Notes: a model not told the origin generated them from the letters alone. 64,000 bases of DNA from Takashimella koratensis (GCA_003116875.1 BCKT01000005.1:248001-312000), one strand, 5' to 3'. Counted from the first letter of the stretch, positions 34,389 to 45,253 are shown. Made by a program: numbers and translations.

Positions 34389-35044
34389 TGGCATTTGGGA
34401 CAGAGTGGGGAATGAGTCTTTCACTTCAGTACACCACTCCATACAAAGCTCCGCGTAGAGTGCTGTACAACCCACATCTCACCTCTTTGGCCCCACGACT
34501 TCCTCTTCTGGGCAGATCTGTACTTCCCGTCGCTCCACTTCAGATTTTTTGAGCATGCACTGTCTTTCCTTTCACTTCGCAACCCATTCATGTCCTCTGC
34601 GGCGCTACGCCTGGGCAGTTGAGCCTACCACTTTGCTCAGGCGGGTTTACCCCTTGCTGTCTGTTCGTTGTTTTGACGCCGACGCTCCAGGTGTTTAATC
34701 AGCCATGTCGAAGCGAGCCTTCTGAACAGCTTTGACCAACTAGACTAAACCTCTCCTCCCTCGTCTTTCCTTTGCTCCTCTCTGGCCCCTCTCCCCCTAC
34801 CATGCTCTCTCTGCCTCTCCTCCTCTCCTTGCCCCTCTCACTAGATTCGTGGAATGTGCCCCCACCCCTTACCCCCTGTCCTCCCTCCCTCCCCCTTTCT
34901 GCATCTGGCTCACTATATATACCACTCAACTCATATCAATCCCCCTCTTCTTTTGGATTCCTCAACCGACGCCTTACCCACTACCGACAACAGATCTCAA
35001 CATCGACCGTTGTACTCTTCGACATTCGCACCTTGTACCGCACA
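34389..35044. other. Spacer A2-A3 with conserved 3' block and promoter block
   Basis: It holds the 3' block at about 34559-34600 (tgtctttcctttcacttcgc, then tgtcctctgc), which recurs after A3, A4 and A5, and the paralogous promoter block (34674-34890). No gene is seen. Confidence 0.6.
34913..34922 (+). promoter_or_regulatory. TATA box of family member A3
   Basis: The run ctatatatac lies about 125 bp before the A3 ATG, at the same relative place as TATA-like runs before A2, B1 and B3. Assignment is by position and sequence only. Confidence 0.5.
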
Positions 35045-35760
35045 ATGCCCGACACCACCACCACCTTCGCCAGCAATACCAGCGCTAAACCCGACGCCAA
35101 AACCGACGCCAACGCCAATACCAGAGCCGATACCAACACCGACACCGGTCCGGTCACGCTCTTCAGTTGTCCTTACCGCATCTCGAAGAAGGCTCTCGAC
35201 GCTATCCTGAAGCAAGAAGCAAATTCAGTTTCAACGCTTCCTAGAGAGCTGTGCAAATCCACCCGTGGTACCCACTTGGTTAAGGTCGACCGATACCCCG
35301 CTTGCCTTTACTCTGACAGACCTTACTCTGGGATCCCTTCGGATAAAGACGTCATATTCATTTTTGCCGTCAAGTCCCCCAGCAAAGAGCTCGGTTTTCC
35401 GCAAGACAAAGACCGATGGTATCTCGACATCGACGACAGGGACCAGTACCTGCCCTGCGAGCTCAAGGACCATCGGCGGTATCAGTACCTTCGCCCCAAC
35501 GTCGAGAAGTACTGGCCAGCTGCCGAGTCCCCTGCGCTGGAACCCTCCACTTCCTCTGGCACGGAGTAAAAGCCTTCATTCATCTACCTCGCACGATGCG
35601 TCGACGTTCCCGGCGATGGAGAGAGGAAGGAGCTCATCTGTTCCTCCGCCGACTTCACCAAAACCCCGGAGGTGTTCAGGGTGTCCAGGGAAACGTATCA
35701 CCTCATCCCGAAGTCCGAAGGCACGAACTGCATGGTTAATTTTCCCTTCTACAGATAGCA
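35045..35760 (+). pseudogene. Tandem orphan family, member A3, with premature TAA
   Basis: From ATG 35045 the frame runs 174 codons (ISKKALDAILKQEANSVSTL, DVIFIFAVKSPSKELGF, RWYLDIDDRDQYLPCEL) to a TAA at 35567-35569. The same frame then continues with the expected family C-terminus (LARCVDVPGDGERKE, then the counterpart of the FPDT...EG block, SEGTNCMVNFPFYR) to a TAG at 35758-35760. Comparison with A4, which has LARYVYVPGIGERS at this place, shows the stop splits a formerly continuous gene. A shortened protein may still be made. The N-terminus carries an Asp/Thr/Ala repeat-like tract (KPDAKTDANANTRADTNTDT). Confidence 0.7.
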
Positions 35761-36324
35761 CTGTTCCGTCCTCGGTGGAAATGCTCGTTGACTACTCTAG
35801 ACCTTACGTGCCCCTTCCGTAGAGAGGTCATTTTCTCATTTCGGTACTCCATCCCTCAGCAGCTCACGCTTCACCACGCCTTCTCTGTTCTTTCTGCAGC
35901 TTGACAGCACGAATGTACATGCGCTGTCTCTCCTTTCACTTCAAACTTATTCTTATCCTCTGCGGCAGCGCCAAAGATTGCGCCTGCCTCTTTGCTTAGA
36001 CAGTTGGTGTATCCTTTGAACAACCCCAGTCTGTTCGTTGTTTACGAATCTCGACAGATCTGTAATCTTCGAACAAAACGCCTTCCAGATGAGGCTCAAA
36101 AAACCGCTTTCGGCTCCTGGTGGCCCCCATAACCTCCCTCTGTCCCTACACAAACATACCCTCTTGCCCTTCTCTCTTGCTCTTTCGCCTTTTACAAATA
36201 CCACCCAACTCAACTGGATTCCCGTCCCTTTTTGCCACCCTCAGAACACGCATTCCACACCATCAACAACAGCGTTTTCACGTCGACTTGCCCACTTATC
36301 CCCTTTCACCTTGGACTCCGCATC
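35761..36324. other. Spacer A3-A4
   Basis: No gene. It holds the second copy of the conserved 3' block at about 35924-35963 (gctgtctctcctttcactt, then tcctctgc) followed by a copy-specific promoter. Confidence 0.5.
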
Positions 36325-37059
36325 ATGCTGGACACCAACACGGCGATTGCCGACACCGCTCTCGACACCGATACCGTCTCCACCAAGAACACCACAACGA
36401 GGACCGAGACCAAAGGCAACAATGGTTCCCTCAAGCTCCACACCTTGCCGAACACCAATTTCAGTGTCACGAAAGAAGCGCTCGACAGTGTCCTGAAGTG
36501 GCAACCGGATACAGAGCCCAAGCTCCCACGCGGGCTGCACAATGGCTCCGTTGTGGTCGACAAATACCCCGGGTGCCTTTACTCCCCCTCCTCTCACAAC
36601 GTTCTCCCTTCGGATGATACCGTCACGTTCAAGTTTGCCATCATGTCTCACGGCAAAGACTGGCCACTACCGCCAGAAGAAGAAAGATGGCCTCTCATCG
36701 TCGGCACCATTACCCAAAGCCTCTGCTGCGAGCTCGAAGGCCATGACCCGCCGTATCTTCGCGGCGCCACACAGAACGACGGACCGAACACTGCTTCCTC
36801 GACGTCGGTGCCCCCGGCTCCCTCTGCGAAGAGGAAATCCCTCACTCCTCCGCTCCACCTTGCACGATACGTCTACGTTCCCGGCATCGGAGAGAGAAGC
36901 ACCGTCGATCCGTCGCCCAACTTCCCTGATACCGTCAAATGGAACGAGACGACTCATACTCGCATTGCGAATTCCGAAGGAACGGTGTGTCTGATTCACT
37001 TTCGTCAGAGGACTGAAGTTGTTCCCGTCTACGGTGGTGATTCTCTGGGGCAGCCGTGA
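36325..37059 (+). CDS. Tandem orphan family, member A4
   Basis: Intronless, 244 aa from the ATG at 36325 (MLDTNTAIADTALDTDT). It is closest to A3: FSVTKEALDSVLKWQ matches ISKKALDAILKQE, and DKYPGCLYSPSSHNVLPSDD matches the A3 DRYPACLYS segment. The core shows TVTFKFAIMSHGK, RWPLIVGTITQSLCCEL, LARYVYVPGIGERS and FPDTVKWNETTHTRIANSEG followed by TVCLIHF. A3 and A4 are probably the most recent duplicates in subgroup A. Function unknown. Confidence 0.75.
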   Translation: MLDTNTAIADTALDTDTVSTKNTTTRTETKGNNGSLKLHTLPNTNFSVTKEALDSVLKWQPDTEPKLPRGLHNGSVVVDKYPGCLYSPSSHNVLPSDDTVTFKFAIMSHGKDWPLPPEEERWPLIVGTITQSLCCELEGHDPPYLRGATQNDGPNTASSTSVPPAPSAKRKSLTPPLHLARYVYVPGIGERSTVDPSPNFPDTVKWNETTHTRIANSEGTVCLIHFRQRTEVVPVYGGDSLGQP

Positions 37060-37637
37060 CCCCCACGAGGCCCCTCCGTAGGACAGTCGTTCTCACCATA
37101 CCCCACTGCTGAGTGGCTCACCCTCCACCGCGCCTTCCCTGGTCCCTCTGCAGCTCCAATGCACAAATGCACATGAACTGTTCTTCCTTTCGCTTTGCAG
37201 TTGTTCACGTCCTCTGCCATGCTGCGCCTAGACTTGTACTGCGCCTATCGTGTTGCTCAGGGTTTCTCTGTCCTTTGAATATCCCCTTGCAAAGCCTCTT
37301 CGTATTTTCGCGTTTCAACTATTCCGCATGGTCTCTCGCTGTATCCAGTCTTGTGAAAAAATGCGCCTTCGGTAGGCCTTCCACCAAGTCTCCTCTGCAC
37401 CTCGCCTTCTCCCTTCCCCTCGTCCTCTCCTCCCTCTCTCCTCCCTCACTCAGTGCACCCCCCTCTCCCACGCCCGTGTGTCTTCTCCTCTTCTGCCGCC
37501 AGCAATACAAATACCACACTAAATCCTACGAGCCCCCCCTCGACCTCATCAGTTTTCAACAACCTCACTCACTGCCGTCTTCAGCTCTGTAAACCACCCC
37601 AGCCACCACCAAACGGTTCGAACGTTCACACTTCGCC
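37060..37637. other. Spacer A4-A5
   Basis: No gene. The third copy of the conserved 3' block lies at about 37177-37217 (ctgttcttcctttcgctttg, then gtcctctgc). A C/T-rich leader follows before A5. Confidence 0.5.
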
Positions 37638-38369
37638 ATGGCCGACACCAGCTCTGGAAACATCCAGAGAAGCTGGCCATTCTCCGGCAACTCCAAGACT
37701 GTCCAGGACTTCTTGAAGGAGCTCGGTTACTCAGCGCAGGACACCGCCGCGGATCAGGACACCACCGCCGATCAGAATATCACTGTGGATCAGGACGACA
37801 CCGCGATCAAACTGTTTCGTTCTCATCCGAAACGGACCGCCGAACGCGTGGACGAGGCACCAGCATCCATCTACTTCGCTCCCACTGACAAGGGAGACGT
37901 CGCGAGGTTCTCAATTGTGGCTGTTACTCGGTACACAGCCTTCCGACTTGCTGGAAACGAAGACAAATGGAATGTTTCGTTCGAGAAAAACCCGGCGCGC
38001 CTCGTCCTGACACTCAGGGACATGGACTTCCCCGAAGCCATGCTTACTGACAAGACAAGCTCCAAGGCCACCTCCAATGCGCCCTGCAGCCGAGGAAAAC
38101 CGCCGAAGTCACCCCAAATCATTCTCAACGAGTACCATTTCGTCCTCGGCAAGGATACAGACTCCTCCGACAGCGAATTGAGGAAGGCGTTTCCCTCCAA
38201 ATTTCCGCTTTGGCCGTTCACGCTGTATCCCATGAAGAACAGCGGGGGAACTGTGTTTGCCGCGTGGGCACCCAGTCCGCAGACTTTCTCTTCGGACGAA
38301 TCTGACAAGGGCGGCACTTCCCACACCGGCTACGGCGGCACCTACGACGCTCCCGAGATCGACCAGTGA
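37638..38369 (+). CDS. Tandem orphan family, member A5
   Basis: Intronless, 243 aa from ATG 37638. The N-terminal half carries an Asp/Gln/Thr tract (about residues 35-55) made of DQDTTADQN-type repeats. The core is RFSIVAVTRYTAF, KWNVSFEKNPARLVLTL, LNEYHFVLGKDTDSS and a drifted C-terminal block (AFPSKFPLWPFTLYPMKNSG followed by GTVFAAW). The C-terminus is Ser/Gly/Asp-rich. Function unknown. Confidence 0.72.
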   Translation: MADTSSGNIQRSWPFSGNSKTVQDFLKELGYSAQDTAADQDTTADQNITVDQDDTAIKLFRSHPKRTAERVDEAPASIYFAPTDKGDVARFSIVAVTRYTAFRLAGNEDKWNVSFEKNPARLVLTLRDMDFPEAMLTDKTSSKATSNAPCSRGKPPKSPQIILNEYHFVLGKDTDSSDSELRKAFPSKFPLWPFTLYPMKNSGGTVFAAWAPSPQTFSSDESDKGGTSHTGYGGTYDAPEIDQ

Positions 38370-39081
38370 CAAACTGGCCATGAAGACACTTACGCCTTCT
38401 CCGCCAATATGTAGAGAGCTCGCTTGCGCTGCACTCCACTCCTCAGTTGGGTAGCTCCACCACGCCTTCTCTACATTTTCAGCAGCTCCACACTTGAATG
38501 CCAATGTACTGTCTTTCCTTTCACACCGCAGCAGTTCATGTCCTCTTCCACCTCATGCCCTGCTCCACGTTGTGGCACCTGCCGCTTTGTTGAAAGCTTT
38601 CTCACATCCTTTCAGCAGCCCCTGTAGGTATGCACCAAAACGCACAATTTCACATTGTGTGCTCTACTGCTTTCCCAGAGAGCTAATGGCCTTCGAATGC
38701 GTTCTCACCTAGCTGAACCAGCCTCTGCGCAGCACCCTTTTGCCGTCCCAAACACTGAAAGTCTCTGTAGGCTGACAGTAGTGCTGGAGCTCACCCCCAC
38801 TCCTTTTTACCCATCCCGTTTCAACCGTTGTCGAGCGCTAGCGACAGCAAATCTCTCCTTTCACAAGCATACCCACCCGCTGTGGGCTGCAGAGCTCTTC
38901 CTTTCACACAACGCGCGAAAGGAGCTCACGACCAACGGGAGGCCAATACCCAACTCATCCGAGTCTCGTTTAAGCAGGCCAACTTTGCACATATATAGAG
39001 GCGGCGCAAAATATACGACCATGTTCAACGCTCTTGAACAAACCTGACTAATCTACCAAATTTCTACATACTTGCGCTCAA
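38370..39081. other. Spacer A5-B1
   Basis: No gene. The fourth conserved 3' block lies at about 38507-38552 (ctgtctttcctttcacaccg, then gtcctct). The promoter of B1 follows, with a clear TATA run near 38990. Confidence 0.5.
38990..38999 (+). promoter_or_regulatory. TATA box of family member B1
   Basis: The run catatataga about 85 bp before the B1 ATG is a strong TATA match. A similar run precedes B3. Confidence 0.55.
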
Positions 39082-39774
39082 ATGCAACGACTTGCCCCAC
39101 TCAACATGAACGACTACTTCAAGCTGAACCCCAGCACACTGTCTGAGGGTAAGCTTGACTTCAATTCCGTCGATATGGACTGCTTGCGCGAAACATTTCC
39201 CTTCGACTACGATCTAAACGCCTCACTTACCATCCACAAGGAGACAAAGGCGCGGGTTCTTGGCGACACCTTCATCATCGAGGGACCCGAGGATCTGACA
39301 AAGGTGTCTTACGTTATCGACTCTTTGTGCGTGAGGTCGTGCCGCCCCCTCAACGGCTGGACCGACCAGAAATTGGAAGACCCAACCATGTTCGTACTCA
39401 GTCGTACCGGACAGGGATACCCTCAGCATCGAGTGGAGCCCACAAAGTCCGTCAATCCACCTCCGGGATCACGAAATGTGCAAAGCCTGGCACATGTAGT
39501 TTACATTCCCTGGAAGGAAGGCACGTGGAAGGGAACCTCTTTCCCCTCCACCAACAATGGTCTGCTTACTGAGCGCCTGGGGCATGGACTCAGCCTTCTC
39601 TTTTGGCAGAACGAGTACACAGTTGAAGATATTGACACACTTCCCGATAACGAGGTCTACCAGTCACGGTCTGCTACGACCATGCCAGTACCGACCTGGG
39701 CAGAGATCGAAAGCAAGATCACCCTTCAGCTCACCAATGGCACTTCTGACGCGACTTCCGCTAATTCTGGTTGA
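39082..39774 (+). CDS. Tandem orphan family, member B1
   Basis: Intronless, 230 aa from ATG 39082; a second Met at codon 9 (MNDYFKLNPSTL) aligns better with B2. Subgroup B shares the Trp block (GWTDQKLEDPTMFVLSR) and the VP strand (SLAHVVYIPWKEG) with subgroup A but ends in a different block, TWAEIESKITLQL, in place of FPDT...EG. Function unknown. An 82-residue-span open stretch after its stop (39790-39925, CKAVINAISERGFEGEYLIA) may be the tail of a lost copy. Confidence 0.72.
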   Translation: MQRLAPLNMNDYFKLNPSTLSEGKLDFNSVDMDCLRETFPFDYDLNASLTIHKETKARVLGDTFIIEGPEDLTKVSYVIDSLCVRSCRPLNGWTDQKLEDPTMFVLSRTGQGYPQHRVEPTKSVNPPPGSRNVQSLAHVVYIPWKEGTWKGTSFPSTNNGLLTERLGHGLSLLFWQNEYTVEDIDTLPDNEVYQSRSATTMPVPTWAEIESKITLQLTNGTSDATSANSG

Positions 39775-40016
39775 GTGGACGAGTTGCAAGGCAGTTATCA
39801 ACGCCATCAGTGAGCGAGGCTTTGAGGGAGAGTATCTGATCGCTCAAATGACCAAGGTCTTTGGCATTGACAGTGGTGAGCGGGACGTAGCCAATGATGA
39901 GAATGCAAGGTTTTTCGAGTTCTGATACTCATTTTTGAACTCCCGCTCATGCTCATCTGCGTGGGGTGTCATTGAGGCTTCCAATACAAGAGCCGGCTGC
40001 ACAACCCTCTCAACCC

Positions 40017-40057
<41 letters not shown>

Positions 40058-40925
40058 ACCTTACCCTCAATGTTTGTACCCTGCAAGCTTTGCGCCTTCT
40101 CTGTCAAGGGCAGATTAGTAGAGGACCTTATGGAGAGTCGATACAGCGAGTAGCGGATGGTTTCGAGTATGTACTCTGCGACAAAAGATATACATTTCAC
40201 GAGAAGTCGCTATGGGCCATCCGAGAGTTTTCTGTATGTACTTAGGACTCCACTTGCCCTTTGCAAGTCTTCCCTCCGGATGAGGTGGTGCGAGAGTTAT
40301 TTCCGGGTCCAGCATGTATCAGACCAGCTACTAATGAGTAAGCTGTCTGACTAATTTGCTAAGACATCTATCTTTGGTGAGGCTGTAACTCGCAACATTC
40401 TCCTTCAAGGTCCAGGGCCGCTGTCAGGAAAGCCAAACTCAGGACTGCGCTTCCTTGTCGAACCTCTGCGTATATAGCCGGACTAGCGAAGAATGTATCT
40501 TGTTGTCGACTCATGGATCGCCTAGCTACCACCCAGTCATCGAGACAGCTCCGAGCAAGGCCTTCGCAATCAGACGAGTCGGTCTTAACAGCAGCCCCGT
40601 CGTTACTCAACAGGCCGATAGGTCTGTCGGTTCAAGCCGCGCAGTGTCGGCAGAAGGCTGAAGGCCGCGCAAGGCCGCGCAGGACCCTTTGTCTTCGAAT
40701 ACTCTGCTCTTTCGCCATTCTTGTTTCCCAACCCGTGCTTCGTCCTTCTGAAAAAGGCCAGGCTAAGGAAGGTGGGTGGGGAACCCAATGAAGCTTGAAA
40801 CTACATAAGGACCCTCACTCGGCCCCCACTAGCTCATGTTTTTGCAATTCCACCGACGCCTAACCACACCTCCCTCACCACTTCGAAGAGTACTGCCACC
40901 TACCATCACTTTGTGCTCCTCCACA
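39775..40925. other. Spacer B1-B2 with poly-C tract
   Basis: It holds a possible coding relic (39790-39925), the 38-C tract at 40018-40055 and otherwise no supported gene. A TATA-like ctacataagg at about 40801 precedes B2. Confidence 0.45.
40018..40055. repeat. Poly-C homopolymer, 38 nt
   Basis: Uninterrupted run of 38 C on the + strand. Length may be inexact because sequencing and assembly often miscount such runs. Confidence 0.85.
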
Positions 40926-41621
40926 ATGTCAGCAGTTGACCTTGACGACAACAAATTTTTCTCACTGGACCCAATGAGCCTCGACCTCCTCAAATCCACC
41001 AGTCTACAAGACTCCGAATTGACGCGGGTGTCGATCGATATTCACCAGGACACTTTACGCCCAATGTCGCTCGTCACTCGTCCCAAGTCCGTCATTGGCA
41101 ACACCAACTCCAGCACTGGAGAGTCGAAACTCCACACTGTCCGCTCCACGCCGCACACTGGAAACTCTACCCCGCGAGCCAGCAATCTCAACACTTCTCA
41201 GAGGGTGCGTTGCACGCTGTCGTCCTTTCCTTCCAGGCTCGCGATCCACACCAAGAACTGGACGATGACCGTTCTCGACTCCCCTCCGAGGCTTGTGTTT
41301 AGCCGCACGAGTAGAGGCCCCGCTGCGGTGACTGTGAACAAATCGCAGTACAACAAACACCCTCGACACCGATCGGCGCCTCTCATCAGCCTCGCCCACG
41401 CCGTGTACCTGCCTCTCAAGACTTCGTCTCGTTCCGATTCGACGTCAGGGGTGTACCTCGAATTCTGGGAAGCGTTCAAACGGCGTCCGGGGAAATACGT
41501 TCCGGATTACGTTGAGATGTGGACAGAGACGGTCAGTGGCGTTATCACGAGTTCGCCGAGTTGGGAGGACATCAAGAGGTGCATCGAATTGCAGAGCTCC
41601 TACGCGATATCAGATAAGTAG
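40926..41621 (+). CDS. Tandem orphan family, member B2
   Basis: Intronless, 231 aa from ATG 40926 (MSAVDLDDNKFFSLDPMSLD), chosen because it aligns with the other copies. An in-frame ATG at 40836 lies only about 30 bp after the TATA-like element and is probably untranslated leader. The core is VRCTLSSFPSRLAIHTK, NWTMTVLDSPPRLVFSR, SLAHAVYLPLKTSSRSD and the B-type end WEDIKRCIELQSSYAISDK. It has a Ser/Thr-rich, Arg-poor linker (residues 60-95). Function unknown. Confidence 0.72.
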   Translation: MSAVDLDDNKFFSLDPMSLDLLKSTSLQDSELTRVSIDIHQDTLRPMSLVTRPKSVIGNTNSSTGESKLHTVRSTPHTGNSTPRASNLNTSQRVRCTLSSFPSRLAIHTKNWTMTVLDSPPRLVFSRTSRGPAAVTVNKSQYNKHPRHRSAPLISLAHAVYLPLKTSSRSDSTSGVYLEFWEAFKRRPGKYVPDYVEMWTETVSGVITSSPSWEDIKRCIELQSSYAISDK

Positions 41622-42483
41622 CTCTGGACAGCACATCCTGGTCTCACCACTTCTGGTTCGTCGATAGCTTTACCTTTTCCACGCTTTACGGAGTCACCAT
41701 TCGAAGACCATTTTGGTTATCAGCTTATACATATCCTGGTTGTGACGTCGGATGTATTTTGTATAATAGCGGCTTCAAATACAATACCTTCCCGGATGAA
41801 CACTGCCACCTCGATGTTTCACCGAACTGCTTCTGACGGGATCAGGTGGAGCCGGATGGAGCACCTGGGACTTCACTATGAGTACTCACAAGAAGGCATG
41901 TAAGTCAGGGTCCTGGCAAGGTTTGAACCACTTGTCAGTATGCTAAAAGAGGGGGAAGCAGCCGGGCGAAGGCGCTCCTTGGAGACTTCGGAAGTGGGGC
42001 CAGGCGCCGTCGCAAGTGGAGCAGTCGCCTTCGCAAGGGAACGGCAAGATCTCTCAGTGGATCTCGGCGAATGCTATGCAAGAGGAAACCAACAATGTCG
42101 CCATAAGGATCCTTGGGGGCAATGGCCTCGGATGTAGTGCCGTTAGGCGCCTCTGCAGGCAAGTTGTCGAGGTTGCCTTCTGCCCCGCACCACCATGACT
42201 ACTCAGCTTGGCGCAGGGTCCGAAGACGTCTTCTTTCCCCGATGAAAAGTCCGTTGTGCCGCGATAGCGTCCTCTTCTCCTAAGCCTTCGTGAACAGTCT
42301 TTCACTTTTCTTCAAACGTCTCTAGAATGCAGATAAGATAAGGAGGTTGATTTTCAGCTAGATCGAAGGCGGAAATGACGGACATATATAGGGCAAGATT
42401 CTGAAATGAAAACACTCCCCAGGACAAATCTCTTCCACGCAACAGCTTCAGTATCAACACAACACCAACCCTGCTTCACAACT
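41622..42483. other. Spacer B2-B3
   Basis: No supported gene; ORFs are short and unlike the family. A TATA box is at 42382-42391. Confidence 0.4.
42382..42391 (+). promoter_or_regulatory. TATA box of family member B3
   Basis: The run acatatatag, about 95 bp before the B3 ATG, matches the spacing seen at B1. Confidence 0.55.
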
Positions 42484-43354
42484 ATGGCGAACACTGACAA
42501 CACCCCCTTGTCGTTCGACGAGACAAACGATTCGACTCTACGGTCCCTCGGGGAAACTCTGGAAACCCAGCTCGTTTTTTCGACGGAGAACCACCTCACC
42601 TCGGCAAACCCTGAGCAAAATGACGAAGTCATTCTGTTCCCTCTCGACCTCAGCGTCGTCACTTTGACAGGTGTTGACGTTTCGACGATCGACAACTACA
42701 AGGCTTTTCATGAGAACAAGTCGATGCAATCGGCACTCTTCGTCCCCAGGAATATCAAAAAGGCGTTGAAATCGAGCATCGAGGGGAAGGCCAGCCGATC
42801 CAATCTTTCTTCCGTCCCATTCTACGTGCACATTCCGGGACTCGACATGTCATTCCTCACCCCGACCGAAGGCTGGACAATGGACGTCGAAGAGCTCCCA
42901 ACATCACCGCTCAGCTTCGATCCGGGGCGATTCCGAGGGGCCTGTGGGCGAACGATGCCCAGAGCTCGACGACGGCGAAGACCCCCCCGCCCTCTGTCAT
43001 CCTCGTCTTTACCCGCTCCAGCCCTGAAGCACCGTGATGCAGTACAACACCAACGGAACCGCCATTGACGCCCTCGCCCACCTCGCCATCGTCTGCATGA
43101 AGAGTGTTCGACCGAAAGACGAATCGTTGAAGCCGGACCTGCTTTCGTCAATGTCAGCGCTCGTCAACACCATCGCGATTCCCTTTTGGGAGCAATACAA
43201 GACTGTACAGGGTTCCGGGGAGGGTGGTGACGTACCGACGAGTTCGTGGGTGGAGTGGGCAGAAAGTGGTGCCGGGACATTGCCTCCGGACGTGAGCGTG
43301 ATCGGCTCGATGATCTTGAAAAAGGGGAAAAAGAAGGGGAGGAACAAGCCTTGA
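42484..43354 (+). pseudogene. Tandem orphan family, member B3, frameshifted
   Basis: From ATG 42484 the frame encodes the family N-terminal half (FYVHIPGLDMSFLTPTEG, GWTMDVEELPTS) and then turns into an Arg/Pro-rich nonsense tail ending at 43068. The C-terminal half is found in another frame, from about 43034 to 43354 (ALVNTIAIPFWEQYKTV, ending DVSVIGSMILKKGKKKG). I tested GT-AG pairs across 42900-43040 and none restores the frame, so an indel is more likely than an intron. It is a broken copy or possibly a sequencing error. Confidence 0.6.
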
Positions 43355-43857
43355 TTGATCACCTCTTGAAGTCTGAGGACGAGATCTGAGTGGTGGACTG
43401 CTCAGCGTTTGTATAGTACATACGTACAATACCTCTCGCACCTGGGTTTTACTGAGATACCTTGACGTGACATGAACCACGTGCTGAGAATGAATCACCC
43501 CCTGTCTCTCAGTCGCCACCATGCTCATTGGCAAGCGCCACAAACAAAAGGTTGCTCCGCCCAAGGCGGTCCAGTCAGGCCTCCAGACCTGAGACCTCAG
43601 TCATGGCGCCGTGTCCCCCTCGGCTGAGAACAGCCTCAGAGATACCGCCTTACTGTCAATCCTTTCAACGGCCAACATGCAGAGCGGCAGAGTCGGAGGT
43701 GAATCCAAGAGGCTCGTGAAAGGAGGGTGGTGGTCGAGCACCGCTCCTCCACCCAAAGACGTTATACAAAAGGGGGGATGGGGTTTTGATATCGCCCTTT
43801 TCACCACTTCACATTTTTTCACCTCAGCAGTCCACAAATATTCGTTCCCCAGACTCT
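43355..43857. other. Spacer B3-B4
   Basis: No supported gene. It provides the promoter side of B4 and lacks a clear TATA box. Confidence 0.4.
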
Positions 43858-44523
43858 ATGCCACAACCATCTCTGTGCCCGAACATGTCGGCTTCGGACG
43901 ACGAAAGCAAGGTCGATTGGTCCAAGTGCCATGTGATCGGCATCCGCAACCTCGAGTCCGGCTTGATGAGTGAAGCGCCTTTCGATTGGACCGCCGCCGA
44001 CACTATCTCCTGCAGAGCAAACCGGTACGATTTCCAAGTCAGCGACGGAATTCTCTGTGTCTACGATGACAAAGATCCGGATGACCTGATCGACATGAAC
44101 CTCGAAAAACCTTTCGTCCTGGCAACAAACTCTCGCATCTACTCATTCTGTACCCCTGCGGAAGGTTGGTCCTATGAGCTGAAGCAGAACCCGACCCGAC
44201 TCGTCTTCCGTCCTACCGAACGAGGCAAGAGCTTGTACGGCGAAGTAGACATAAAGGTTCCTGGCGGCGATGTTCCCATCCCAATTGAGTTGAGCATGAT
44301 CACCTTCATCCCTCAGACCGATCGCAAAAGGATGGAGCTTCCAGTGCCTTCCGCCCTCGAGGACAGCAATGTGGAGATCAGGGGCCGCGGGCCTTTGATT
44401 ACTCGCTGGATCATCCAAGATGACAAGCATCCGGAGAATGAGGCGTGGGATTGGATCAAGACCCAACTGATCACGACGACCAAGGGAGAGACTGGTGATA
44501 CAGGGTCAAAATTTGCTCGTTGA
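43858..44523 (+). CDS. Tandem orphan family, member B4
   Basis: Intronless, 221 aa from ATG 43858 or 212 aa from ATG 43885 (MSASDDESKVDWSKCHVIGI); the second start aligns better with B5. The core shows LVLATNSRIYSFCTPAEG-type sequence, GWSYELKQNPTRLVFRP and SMITFIPQTDRKR, and the B-type end AWDWIKTQLITTT. It is the best preserved copy of subgroup B and gives the clearest view of the domain. Function unknown. Confidence 0.75.
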   Translation: MPQPSLCPNMSASDDESKVDWSKCHVIGIRNLESGLMSEAPFDWTAADTISCRANRYDFQVSDGILCVYDDKDPDDLIDMNLEKPFVLATNSRIYSFCTPAEGWSYELKQNPTRLVFRPTERGKSLYGEVDIKVPGGDVPIPIELSMITFIPQTDRKRMELPVPSALEDSNVEIRGRGPLITRWIIQDDKHPENEAWDWIKTQLITTTKGETGDTGSKFAR

Positions 44524-45204
44524 CACGGCCCCGTCGGATCCCGTTCCTTTTTTCCGAAACTTTCTCGCTCCCGCCTCTCGCCTCGACAACGCTTGACTCG
44601 CGTCCATTCGGTACTTGTTTCGTTGGAACATACTGTACTTTCCATACTGCTCTCCAACTCCTTGTCCATACTTACAACCCATTCCACCGGCTCGTCTGGC
44701 CGTTTGCCTGGCACCGCTTTGACTTCCGTAGTTGAGTCACTTGAGACCACACTCCTTCAAACATGACTTCCATGACTCTGTCCATATCGTCCCCTCATGA
44801 TGCACTGGAACTCTCGTTGTTGGCTACAATAAGACAAGCACCGTGGCGTGTCTTCACCTGACTGATCTCTTGAGACGCCTTGTTACTTACCCCGCGGTAT
44901 CCATAATACAGTGCAAATTGATGGCACAGCCAAGAAATACTCACCTTTCTTTCATGTGCTCTTTGATCAGTCAACCTTGTCGCCTGTATTTGCAAATAGA
45001 CGAGTTTCTGAACTCTTTAGCCCTTTCTAGCGCTCTCTCACAGCACGTCATATCCTACGCTCACTCCCTGTTCGCCTCATGACAAGTACGCCCAACGAGA
45101 CTGGCAATTATCGTCGAGTTCAGAGAGGTGCATGTCGTGCTTTTACATTCGGAGTAGTTAAAAGTTGGAGAAAGGATGGATAACTGTCAAGTGAATACCC
45201 TGTG

Positions 45205-45253
<49 letters not shown>

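Noticed and set aside
40836..40925. Upstream in-frame ATG of B2
   Set aside because: It lies only about 30 bp after a TATA-like element and does not align with other copies; the ATG at 40926 is preferred.
42900..43040. Intron that would rescue family copy B3
   Set aside because: Every GT-AG pair I tried leaves the two halves in different frames, and the other family members have no introns.
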